Below, in pieces: positions 1 through 5,462 of a stretch of 6,124 bases of DNA. The DNA comes from a bacterium. Lineage in GTDB: Bacteria; Cyanobacteriota; Vampirovibrionia; Gastranaerophilales; Gastranaerophilaceae. Within the stretch, counting starts at the first letter, position 1. Each line of letters starts with the position of its first letter. The translations under genes and the position numbers were made by a program. The stretch is from NCBI GenBank assembly GCA_017541565.1, contig JAFXYU010000260.1, positions 1 to 6,124 of the forward strand. Direction: 5' to 3'. The notes beneath the pieces are model-generated. The model saw only the letters and a list, made by a program, of their open reading frames with translations. It had not been told where the DNA came from and ran no database searches.

Positions 1-1836
1 CACGTTACGCTTGATGCAGGTACAGGTCTTGTTCATACGGCACCGGGACATGGTCTTGAGGATTATGAAGTCGGATGTAAGTATAATATTGAGGTTCTTT
101 CGCCTCTGGACAGCAAAGGATGTTGGACGGAAGAAGGGCAAATTCCGGAACTGGTCGGTGTTCCTTACTATAAAGGTAATGACATGGTAATCGATATGCT
201 TATTGAAAAGAAAGCGCTTGTTTATCAGAATGAAATCAGCCACAGTTATCCGCATTGTTGGAGGTGTAAACATCCTGTTATATACAGAGCAACTCCGCAA
301 TGGTTTGTCAAAGTGGATAAGTTCCGTGATAAAGCAATGGAAGAAATCCATAACGTAAAATGGATTCCGTCGAGCGGTGAAAGCCGAATCGGTAACATGG
401 TAGCAAGCCGTACGGATTGGTGTATTTCCCGTCAAAGAGCATGGGGTGTTCCGATACCGATTTTCTATTGTGAAGATTGCGGGGAAGTTATTTGTACTGA
501 TGAAACAATTGAAAATATTGCAAAAATATTTGAGAAAGAGAGTTCTGACGCGTGGGTAAATCGTGATACAAATGATCTTTTGCCGGCAGGGTTTAAGTGT
601 CCGAAGTGCGGAAAAACTCATTTCAAAAAAGAAAAAGATATTATGGATGTTTGGTTTGATTCGGGAATTTCTTGGAGAGCGGTAGTTGAAAAACGCTCCG
701 ACGAATTAGGTCATACACCTGTTGATATGTATCTTGAAGGTTCCGACCAGCATAGGGGATGGTTTCAATCCTCGCTTTTAACAGCAATTGCAACTCAAGG
801 TAAAGCACCTTATAAACAGGTTCTTACTCACGGGTTTGTATTCGGAGAAGACGGAAGAAAAATGTCTAAATCGCTCGGAAATTACATAAGACCGGATGAT
901 ATTATCAAAAACTACGGTGCGGATATTTTGAGACTTTGGGCAGCATCGGTTGATTACAAAAACGATACAAAAATCGGTGACAATATAGTTAAACAACTTG
1001 CGGAAATTTTCAAGAAAACCAGAAACACTGCAAGATTTTTACTCGGCAACATTTTCGACTTTGATCCTGAGAAGGATTATGTAAAATACGAAGAACTTAA
1101 ATCTATTGATAAATTTGCGCTTCACAAATTGAATAAAGTTGCTTCCGAAGTAACAGAGGCGTTTGAAAACTATGAGTTTTATAAGTATTTTCAAGTTCTT
1201 CAAAACTTTGCAGCAGTCGATTTGAGTGCATTTTACCTTGATATTGTGAAAGACAGACTTTATACTGCAGGTAAAAAATCGCTTTCAAGACGTGCTTGTC
1301 AAACAGTTTTGTATGAAACTTTCCAAACTCTTGTAAGGATTGTTGCACCTGTTATGCCGTTCCAAGCGGAAGATATGTGGCAAAATGCACCCGATTGTCA
1401 AAAATCCGGACATGAAAGCGTCCTTCTTCTTGACTGGGTTGGAGTAAATGACAAGTGGAACAACGAAAAACTTGAAGAAGAATTCACAAAAATTCTTAAA
1501 ACACGCGAAGTTGTAACCCGTGCGATTGAACCTCTCAGAGCCGAGAAAACTATCGGAAGTTCCTTAGAGGTTGGTGTATATGTCAAGTCCGATGATATGG
1601 AGATATTGAAAGAAAACGAAAAAGACCTTGCGGATATATTTATCGTATCTCAGGCTTACGTTTCAGAAACTGCTCCGAGCGGAGTCTTGAATGAATACAC
1701 GGAAAATGGAATAACAGTTTGGGTAGTGAAAGCGGAAGGTGAGAAATGCGAACGCTGCTGGAAATATCGTAAACTTGGCGAACATGCAGGATACGAAACG
1801 ATTTGTTCCGATTGTTATGACGCAATAAACGGATAA
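1..1836 (+). CDS. ileS: Isoleucyl-tRNA synthetase, 5'-truncated by the window
   Basis: Class I aminoacyl-tRNA synthetase that charges tRNA-Ile with isoleucine in the cytoplasm and edits mischarged valine. The frame is open from base 1, so the start lies upstream; 611 residues are visible of a family length of about 930. The order seen is: end of the CP1 editing domain (HTAPGHGLEDY, residues 12-22, with Asp21 matching the conserved editing aspartate); the WCISRQRAWGVPIP block; a Cys-pair knuckle (CEDC, later CPKC); WFDSG; the class I KMSKS signature at residues 287-291 (bases 859-873); the helical anticodon-binding domain; and a C-terminal zinc ribbon with Cys583/586 and Cys602/605. That C-terminal ribbon is typical of the bacterial (type 1) enzyme. 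An ATG at 184 is internal and is not the start. No frameshift or missing key motif is seen. The identification is firm. Confidence 0.98.
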   Translation, partial: HVTLDAGTGLVHTAPGHGLEDYEVGCKYNIEVLSPLDSKGCWTEEGQIPELVGVPYYKGNDMVIDMLIEKKALVYQNEISHSYPHCWRCKHPVIYRATPQWFVKVDKFRDKAMEEIHNVKWIPSSGESRIGNMVASRTDWCISRQRAWGVPIPIFYCEDCGEVICTDETIENIAKIFEKESSDAWVNRDTNDLLPAGFKCPKCGKTHFKKEKDIMDVWFDSGISWRAVVEKRSDELGHTPVDMYLEGSDQHRGWFQSSLLTAIATQGKAPYKQVLTHGFVFGEDGRKMSKSLGNYIRPDDIIKNYGADILRLWAASVDYKNDTKIGDNIVKQLAEIFKKTRNTARFLLGNIFDFDPEKDYVKYEELKSIDKFALHKLNKVASEVTEAFENYEFYKYFQVLQNFAAVDLSAFYLDIVKDRLYTAGKKSLSRRACQTVLYETFQTLVRIVAPVMPFQAEDMWQNAPDCQKSGHESVLLLDWVGVNDKWNNEKLEEEFTKILKTREVVTRAIEPLRAEKTIGSSLEVGVYVKSDDMEILKENEKDLADIFIVSQAYVSETAPSGVLNEYTENGITVWVVKAEGEKCERCWKYRKLGEHAGYETICSDCYDAING

Positions 1837-1871
1837 AACAAAAAATTATTGGATAATAGAGAGCTTATCTT

Positions 1872-1910
1872 AGCCGGCAAGTGGAGAAATTCATAATCCG
1901 GCTTTTTATT
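1872..1910 (+). terminator. Probable rho-independent terminator of ileS
   Basis: A perfect 6-bp GC-rich stem, AGCCGG (1872-1877) with CCGGCT (1898-1903), runs straight into a T-rich tail (TTTTTATT). It begins 35 nt after the ileS stop. The loop of 20 nt is long, so the hairpin is only moderately stable. On the minus strand the hairpin is not followed by a T-run, so it serves ileS better than the convergent gene, whose stop lies just beside it at 1909-1911. Confidence 0.6.
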
Positions 1911-2358
1911 ATGATAATTTAAGTGAATCTTCGACAAATTCCGATAAATTCGTGATTACGTTTGATGCACATTTGTTATAAAAGTTTGAAGCCTGTCTTT
2001 TTGCAAAATCCATAAGACTGAGATTTTTTTCCAAAGCCGAAGGTGAATCAAACGGTTTTGTCAAAAACGCAACCATTTCAGATGTTCCGATTTCTTTTTC
2101 ATCAATTCCCAAAATCGGTGAAGTTTCTTTTGGCTGATTTGCGGCTGATACCATATCTACAATATTAGTGCCGTTTTCCACAAAACCTGCAGGAATCCCC
2201 AAAGTTGGCGGAAAACCGTTTTGAGGTTCTTGAACGTTCATCTGTTTGTTCAACATATCAGAAAACGTATTGTCATCAAGGTCAGTGCCGGAAATATTTT
2301 GACCCTGATTTGCAAAATTTGAAGGAATTGCACCGATATAATTTGATACTATACTCAT
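1909..2358 (-). CDS. Hypothetical 149-residue soluble protein
   Basis: I do not recognise this protein. It has no signal peptide and no membrane segment, and a single Cys at residue 130. Residues 1-80 are rich in Asn, Gln, Gly, Ser and Pro and look disordered, for example FANQGQNISGTD and GFPPTLGIPAGF. The C-terminal 45 residues (LEKNLSLMDFAKRQASNFYN onward) look like one or two amphipathic helices. The ATG at 2356-2358 is the only reasonable start, because an in-frame stop lies a few codons upstream; the only Shine-Dalgarno-like bases (TCAGG) sit one base from the ATG, so initiation is weak or unusual. The gene converges on ileS and diverges from the exported-protein gene at 2451. The shorter ORF on the other strand (2205-2408) is judged a shadow. 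A cell-surface or flagellar accessory role is possible from the nearby flagellin, but nothing in the sequence shows it. Confidence 0.75.
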   Translation of the reverse strand: MSIVSNYIGAIPSNFANQGQNISGTDLDDNTFSDMLNKQMNVQEPQNGFPPTLGIPAGFVENGTNIVDMVSAANQPKETSPILGIDEKEIGTSEMVAFLTKPFDSPSALEKNLSLMDFAKRQASNFYNKCASNVITNLSEFVEDSLKLS

Positions 2359-2381
2359 ACCTGAATTGTATTAAATTTTTT

Positions 2382-2409
2382 ATTTTATTTCATCCTACAG
2401 AAAGTTGAA
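2382..2409 (-). promoter_or_regulatory. Tentative promoter for the minus-strand hypothetical gene
   Basis: Read on the minus strand, TTCAAC (2409-2404) and TAAAAT (2387-2382) are 16 bases apart, a fair but imperfect sigma-70-type pair about 25 nt before the start codon at 2358. Its -35 box overlaps the -35 box of the divergent plus-strand promoter. The region is AT-rich, so chance matches are easy. Confidence 0.3.
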
Positions 2410-2433
2410 CTACTTTGTGCATTTGGTTATAAT
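2405..2433 (+). promoter_or_regulatory. Sigma-70-type promoter of the exported-protein gene
   Basis: TTGAAC (2405-2410), a 17-base spacer and a perfect TATAAT (2428-2433) make a near-consensus housekeeping promoter. Transcription would begin around 2440, which is where the AGGAG ribosome binding site (2440-2444) starts, so the mRNA leader would be only about 11 nt. Confidence 0.75.
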
Positions 2434-2450
2434 ACCTTTAGGAGAAAGTT

Positions 2451-3086
2451 ATGAAAAAGTTTTTATGCACTCTTTTTATTTTTTTAATTTCAACCGCTCT
2501 GTGTTATGCAAATGATATTCATGGGATGAAGTATAAGGATATAAAACTGAAATCAAAGATTAAAACAGATTCGGGGAATTGGTCTTATGCGAAAAAATCT
2601 GACGATTATTTACTTAAAACCGAAGGTTTTGGCGGTTTTTATGATTATTTGAAAAAAGACGGAAGTTTTGCATTTACCACGGACTGCAAATATGAATTTT
2701 TATACAATAATAAACTGGCAGGTTATTCGGATAAGGATTTTATGTTTTATGAATTTGATTATACAGACGGTGTATTAACTCGTACACAGATTCCGGAAGA
2801 GGAAATTAAAAATATACTTTCGGGCTACAGAATAATAAAACTTTCCGAATTTAGTCCGCTTACAAATTCTCTCAAAATCAAAAAAGGATTTGGAGAATTG
2901 AGACTCCTGATATTGAATGATTTGGGGGTTGATATGAACGGATACTGTTTTACCTCAGGCAATGCCAAATTTAAAACATATCCGATATCAGGAGTGATAA
3001 CGGTTTTCTCAAAAGGAATGATTCAACTTTCGCCTTCAGCCGGCGGTTCTGACCAAAGTCCGTGGTATGTTCTGCTTGTAAGATAG
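2451..3086 (+). CDS. Hypothetical exported protein, 211 residues
   Basis: Function is not recognised. The N-terminus is a clear Sec signal peptide: MKK, a hydrophobic core (FLCTLFIFLISTAL) and a likely signal peptidase I site after CYA (residue 20). The Cys at 18 is preceded by Leu, so the region is a poor lipobox and a lipoprotein is unlikely. The mature part of about 190 residues is rich in Tyr, Phe, Lys and Asp, with many short alternating hydrophobic stretches suggesting a beta-rich soluble fold. Two Cys (79 and 166) could form a disulfide outside the cytoplasm. The end, SAGGSDQSPWYVLLVR, looks like a final strand. The start is set by AGGAG at 2440-2444, six bases before the ATG. It is transcribed from its own strong promoter and followed by 200 nt of leader for the next gene. 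A periplasmic or surface location is inferred from the signal peptide only. Confidence 0.85.
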   Translation: MKKFLCTLFIFLISTALCYANDIHGMKYKDIKLKSKIKTDSGNWSYAKKSDDYLLKTEGFGGFYDYLKKDGSFAFTTDCKYEFLYNNKLAGYSDKDFMFYEFDYTDGVLTRTQIPEEEIKNILSGYRIIKLSEFSPLTNSLKIKKGFGELRLLILNDLGVDMNGYCFTSGNAKFKTYPISGVITVFSKGMIQLSPSAGGSDQSPWYVLLVR

Positions 3087-3104
3087 TGTTTTGGCATATT
3101 TTTT

Positions 3105-3126
3105 GTTGTAAACAATTGTAACAATT
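3105..3126. repeat. Overlapping TTGT/ACAA palindromes, possible operator
   Basis: Within about 20 bases lie three nested inverted repeats: TTGT-AA-ACAA (3106-3115), the perfect palindrome ACAATTGT (3112-3119) and ATTGT-A-ACAAT (3115-3125). They sit just after the exported-protein gene and some 160 nt before the flagellin start, upstream of the tentative promoter. The arrangement resembles a binding site for a dimeric regulator, but no regulator can be named and AT-rich DNA produces such palindromes by chance. Confidence 0.3.
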
Positions 3127-3144
3127 TGCGATTTTCACCGTTAT

Positions 3145-3171
3145 TAAACCATCATCATGTGGAATATATAA
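3145..3171 (+). promoter_or_regulatory. Weak sigma-28-like promoter candidate for the flagellin gene
   Basis: TAAA (3145-3148), exactly 15 bases, then ATATATAA (3164-3171). This has the spacing of a flagellar sigma-28 promoter (TAAA-N15-GCCGATAA) and matches the last four bases of the -10 box, but lacks the GCCG half. It would start transcription near 3180 and give a leader of about 105 nt. It could equally be a poor sigma-70 promoter with TATATA as -10. Confidence 0.25.
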
Positions 3172-3185
3172 GCATAGGATTAACG

Positions 3186-3201
3186 AAGTAACGGACTACT
3201 T
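3186..3201 (+). promoter_or_regulatory. Leader hairpin with GGA in a hexaloop, CsrA-site-like
   Basis: AAGTA (3186-3190) pairs perfectly with TACTT (3197-3201), closing the six-base loop ACGGAC. Known high-affinity CsrA/RsmA sites present GGA in a hexaloop of the form A-N-GGA-N on a short stem, and this fits. A further GGA is at 3210-3212, and one lies inside the ribosome binding site of the flagellin gene (3277-3279). CsrA represses flagellin translation in several bacteria; its presence in this organism is not shown here. Confidence 0.4.
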
Positions 3202-3212
3202 AATTTGTAGGA

Positions 3213-3287
3213 ATGGTACATCATCACAGATATCGTTTTGCTGCGCCAAAACGGAATAAGGTAAATCATAACGAAAGGAATATATAA
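3213..3287 (+). CDS. Possible 24-residue leader peptide overlapping the flagellin start
   Basis: An ATG at 3213 opens 24 codons beginning MVHHHRYRFAAPKRN and ending with TAA at 3285-3287, which overlaps the flagellin ATG as TAATG. The peptide is strongly basic with three consecutive His. TAATG overlaps often couple translation of two cistrons. Against it, the only Shine-Dalgarno-like bases (TAGGA) directly touch the ATG, which is poor spacing. It may be a chance ORF, and the CsrA-like hairpin and the stem at 3234-3253 offer other uses of the same leader. Confidence 0.2.
   Translation: MVHHHRYRFAAPKRNKVNHNERNI
3234..3253 (+). promoter_or_regulatory. Perfect 7-bp hairpin in the flagellin leader
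   Basis: CGTTTTG (3234-3240) and CAAAACG (3247-3253) are exact reverse complements around the six-base loop CTGCGC; one G-T pair can extend the stem outward. No T-run follows, so it is not an intrinsic terminator. It stands 19 nt before the flagellin ribosome binding site and may stabilise the mRNA or affect ribosome access. Confidence 0.45.
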
Positions 3288-4231
3288 TGGACGCAATTAA
3301 TACAAATTTGTCATCTTTGCTTATTCAATTAAATCAGATGTCACTTGCAGGCGGTGTTCAGCAGGGCGGATTTATGCCGCAAGCAAACAATGTTGTCGGT
3401 CAGGATGCAGCGGTTTCTTATATGCCCGGTGCTGCAAACAGATTTGAGAATTTCGATTCTATGATGGATAAATTTGCAATGTTCAATGATATGATTGCAA
3501 CCGCACAAGGCGGAATTTCTCAAATGGTTTCTCACGGAGAGAGTATTCGTGATTTGGTTGCAAAAGCTAAAGAAGAAGGAGTTACGGAAGAAACACTCAA
3601 TGCGATTCAGGCAGAAGTTGATGCGAGAATTGCAGAGATTGGCAAAATTAGAGAAAACACTTCTTTTAACGGTGTAAATCCTTTCAATACAGCATTTTCT
3701 CTCAGTATTCCTAATTGGCAGGAACTTTTTGGAATATCCGGAGTGCCGGAGGTTGCCGAGGGAGAAGACGCTGAAAATAATGTTCTTGCTTCAATTTCAT
3801 TTGATATGACAATTGACGGTGAAAATGAAAACGGAGCATACAGTATTGGTGCTTCCGCAACAATAAATATCGGAGTTAATGAAGACGGCGCGCTGGAAAT
3901 TACAGTTGACGCATCAATGGACTTTGACCTTTCAGGTCTTTCAAACGGCGGTGTACAATCAGATAACGCATTTGATATAATTAATAATTTCCTTGCTATG
4001 CTAACAGGCAAGCAGAATGATTTGGGAATGGCAAACAGTATTATGGATTCATTGTTTGCAAAAGCATCTGCAACAATCGAGGGTGACGGGTTCTCAATTT
4101 CTGCTGATAATAACGTAAATTTAGAACAGAGTTCATCAAATTCGCTAAAAGGACAAATAGTTCAGCACGCATCTATCACGCTGGACAGTTCTGCAAATCA
4201 AAGTCCTAATATAGCGATAAACATATTATAA
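3287..4231 (+). CDS. Divergent flagellin (filament subunit or flagellin paralogue)
   Basis: Flagellins are secreted by the flagellar export apparatus and polymerise into the filament through paired N- and C-terminal D0/D1 helices. The N-terminal features are INTNLSSLL (residues 4-12, like INTNSLSLL of Salmonella FliC), DAA (40-42), ANRF (50-53), ND (67-68), SIRDL (86-90, like RVREL), IQAEVD (107-112) and FNG (127-129). IQAE to FNG has the same spacing as in FliC. The C-terminal 69 residues (246-314, from LG to the end) align with the FliC end without a gap, including GQIVQHAS and ANQSPNIAINIL. Residues 135-230 form an acidic beta-rich variable domain. No signal peptide is present, as expected for flagellin. 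Oddities are loss of the RLSSGLRIN block, a Gly/Gln-rich stretch at 21-38, and a beta-like stretch where the C-terminal D1 helix should be. GAAAGGA (3273-3279) sets the start. The comparison is from memory of FliC. The fold is likely; assembly into a normal filament is uncertain. Confidence 0.8.
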   Translation: MDAINTNLSSLLIQLNQMSLAGGVQQGGFMPQANNVVGQDAAVSYMPGAANRFENFDSMMDKFAMFNDMIATAQGGISQMVSHGESIRDLVAKAKEEGVTEETLNAIQAEVDARIAEIGKIRENTSFNGVNPFNTAFSLSIPNWQELFGISGVPEVAEGEDAENNVLASISFDMTIDGENENGAYSIGASATINIGVNEDGALEITVDASMDFDLSGLSNGGVQSDNAFDIINNFLAMLTGKQNDLGMANSIMDSLFAKASATIEGDGFSISADNNVNLEQSSSNSLKGQIVQHASITLDSSANQSPNIAINIL

Positions 4232-4255
4232 GGGTGGATAATTATACAAAAAGAA

Positions 4256-4283
4256 GAGGAGGCTTCGCTTGCGAAGCCTCTTT
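4256..4283. terminator. Strong hairpin, probable flagellin terminator
   Basis: GAGGCTTCG (4259-4267) pairs perfectly with CGAAGCCTC (4272-4280) around the loop CTTG. G-T, A-T and G-T pairs extend the stem to 12 bp (4256-4283). It lies 24 nt after the flagellin stop. The plus-strand T-tract is short (CTCTTTC), while on the minus strand the hairpin is followed by CTCTTCTTTTTG, so it may act in both directions. Confidence 0.7.
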
Positions 4284-4342
4284 CGGTGATTTCAAGTATT
4301 ATTATTTGATTGTAAATAATTTTTAATAAAGAATTTATATCC

Positions 4343-4371
4343 TTGAAAAAACAGTCCGTATGTGTTATGCT
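4343..4371 (+). promoter_or_regulatory. Sigma-70-type promoter for the orphan gene
   Basis: TTGAAA (4343-4348), a 17-base spacer and TATGCT (4366-4371). Transcription would start near 4378, giving a leader of roughly 138 nt before the start codon at 4516. It follows the flagellin terminator, so the downstream genes appear to form a separate unit. Confidence 0.5.
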
Positions 4372-4504
4372 TACGTTGCCAACTAAGAAACACAGGGGTT
4401 GTGTAACAAAATTAATTTTCCAATCATCAAATTTATACTCGGTTCAAAACAACGGCAATGCGTTTGTGTAAAGCAGTCGGTTTTGTTTATATCCAATTTA
4501 TAAA

Positions 4505-4509
4505 AGGAG
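4505..4509 (+). promoter_or_regulatory. Ribosome binding site that decides the start at 4516
   Basis: AGGAG at 4505-4509 is six bases from ATG 4516, ideal spacing. An in-frame TTG at 4510 touches the AGGAG directly and is therefore rejected as the start. Confidence 0.85.
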
Positions 4510-4515
4510 TTGTAT

Positions 4516-5391
4516 ATGCGTATTTATCCTGTTACAAAAGTACAGAACAATAAAAATTATCGTAATTTGCCTTCAAACAATGTAAATTTTAAGTCCTTGG
4601 AAACTTTTTTAGTTTATTTAGTTGCAAAGCAGGGCGTTGCGGCATTAAAGAGTACTAAAAAAATAAAATACTTAAACCAACTGGAAGACGGTTTAATGAA
4701 TAAATATTCTCAGGATGTTTTAGCGGAATCATTAAAGGCAATATCCAAAACGCCGGACTCTTTTTATGATTATCATCATCAGGGTTGGACTTTGTGGCTT
4801 GGCGGCATATATGGCAGAGAGCCCGAGTATGTTGATACATTGAGATACAGGGCGCTATTCAATTTCCCGTCACTATCTGATTCCAGCAGGGTAGTAGTGC
4901 AAACAAAAAAAGAATTTCTGCAAAGTTTTTTTGAGAACGGACATGAAATATCAGAAACTTTTTTGAATGTGTTTAAAAATTTAAGAGACGATTTTTACGG
5001 TTCTTTTAAACAAGGAATTATTGATACATGTTTGTATTCACAATCGTATAATAAAATAAGGGAAATGAAAGACGTTGATAACTATTGTTTCCCCAGAGAA
5101 TGCAATCCATTCTTTTTTGGCAGACCGTTTAGAGATTATGATATGCGTGATATAGATGATCCGGCGGCAAAAAAATTAGAAAAAAACCGAATATCATTGT
5201 ATAGTAACCTTAAACTAATATCGACTTTAGATAAAAAGGTTCACGGCAATTATATTGAACAAAGAAGAAATGCAATCGAAAATATGAAATCTGTATTAGA
5301 AAAGTTTTTTAATGAAAAATTTACCCAATATGAAGAAAGAAAAAATTGCGAACTTTACAGGGAATTTTTAACCGTAATTAAAACAATATAA
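4516..5391 (+). CDS. Hypothetical orphan protein, 291 residues
   Basis: I do not recognise this family. It has no signal peptide and no convincing membrane span; residues 30-44 (TFLVYLVAKQGVAAL) are hydrophobic but short and interrupted by Lys and Gln. The first 27 residues are a polar, Asn-rich leader ending in NVNFKS, reminiscent of the short 'NxxFKG'-like tags I associate with many hypothetical proteins of gut Gastranaerophilales; this is a remembered impression, not a tested one. The middle carries YDYHHQGWTLWLGGIYG (84-100), rich in His, Trp and Gly, the likeliest conserved core. From about residue 222 the protein looks helical and highly charged, possibly coiled. Cys are few and scattered, with no zinc-site spacing. 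The start is ATG 4516 behind AGGAG. The patatin-like gene follows after 71 nt with no terminator, so the two may share a transcript. Codons are richer in A and T than in ileS. Confidence 0.8.
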   Translation: MRIYPVTKVQNNKNYRNLPSNNVNFKSLETFLVYLVAKQGVAALKSTKKIKYLNQLEDGLMNKYSQDVLAESLKAISKTPDSFYDYHHQGWTLWLGGIYGREPEYVDTLRYRALFNFPSLSDSSRVVVQTKKEFLQSFFENGHEISETFLNVFKNLRDDFYGSFKQGIIDTCLYSQSYNKIREMKDVDNYCFPRECNPFFFGRPFRDYDMRDIDDPAAKKLEKNRISLYSNLKLISTLDKKVHGNYIEQRRNAIENMKSVLEKFFNEKFTQYEERKNCELYREFLTVIKTI

Positions 5392-5462
5392 TACAAATTT
5401 ATCCTCCATTCGGTCTGCTTATTAATATTTTTATTATAAAATAGGAAACAGGAGATAACGTT

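Larger units (their letters stand above)
4284..4515 (+). other. Intergenic region with promoter and long leader, no gene seen
   Basis: No supported coding region or known RNA gene is seen here. It holds an AT-rich stretch (4301-4340), a promoter (4343-4371), a perfect 12-base AT palindrome AAAATTAATTTT (4408-4419), a weak stem ACACA/TGTGT near 4390-4404, and a CAAAAC/GTTTTG pair about 30 nt apart that could close a loose hairpin. A short reading frame from ATG 4458 runs out of frame across the next start and has no ribosome binding site. Confidence 0.5.

Noticed and set aside
1674..1685. CTCCG-AG-CGGAG palindrome
   Set aside because: It lies within well-conserved ileS coding sequence with no T-run; best explained by codons.
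2236..2268. Faint FliE-like stretch (TFSDMLNKQMN) in the minus-strand hypothetical protein
   Set aside because: Only about ten residues are similar and the characteristic FliE C-terminal helix is absent.
2205..2408. 67-codon ORF on the plus strand opposite the hypothetical gene
   Set aside because: It lies inside the longer minus-strand gene, overlaps the promoter of the next gene, has no ribosome site and its protein looks random.
3084..3104. T-run after the exported-protein gene as a terminator
   Set aside because: No convincing stem precedes the T-run; the only pairing (CCAAA with TTTGG) has a very long loop.
3161..3287. Direct repeat GGAATATATAA at 3161-3171 and 3277-3287
   Set aside because: Eleven AT-rich bases, one copy being the ribosome site and start region; chance is sufficient.
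3607..4011. 134-codon minus-strand ORF within the flagellin gene
   Set aside because: It is a shadow of the flagellin frame; its composition is that of an antisense reading and no ribosome site precedes it.
4510..4515. TTG start giving a 293-residue version of the orphan protein
   Set aside because: The TTG directly touches AGGAG, while ATG 4516 has ideal six-base spacing.
4458..4553. Short ORF from ATG 4458 across the orphan gene start
   Set aside because: It has no ribosome site, is out of frame with the real gene and its product looks random.
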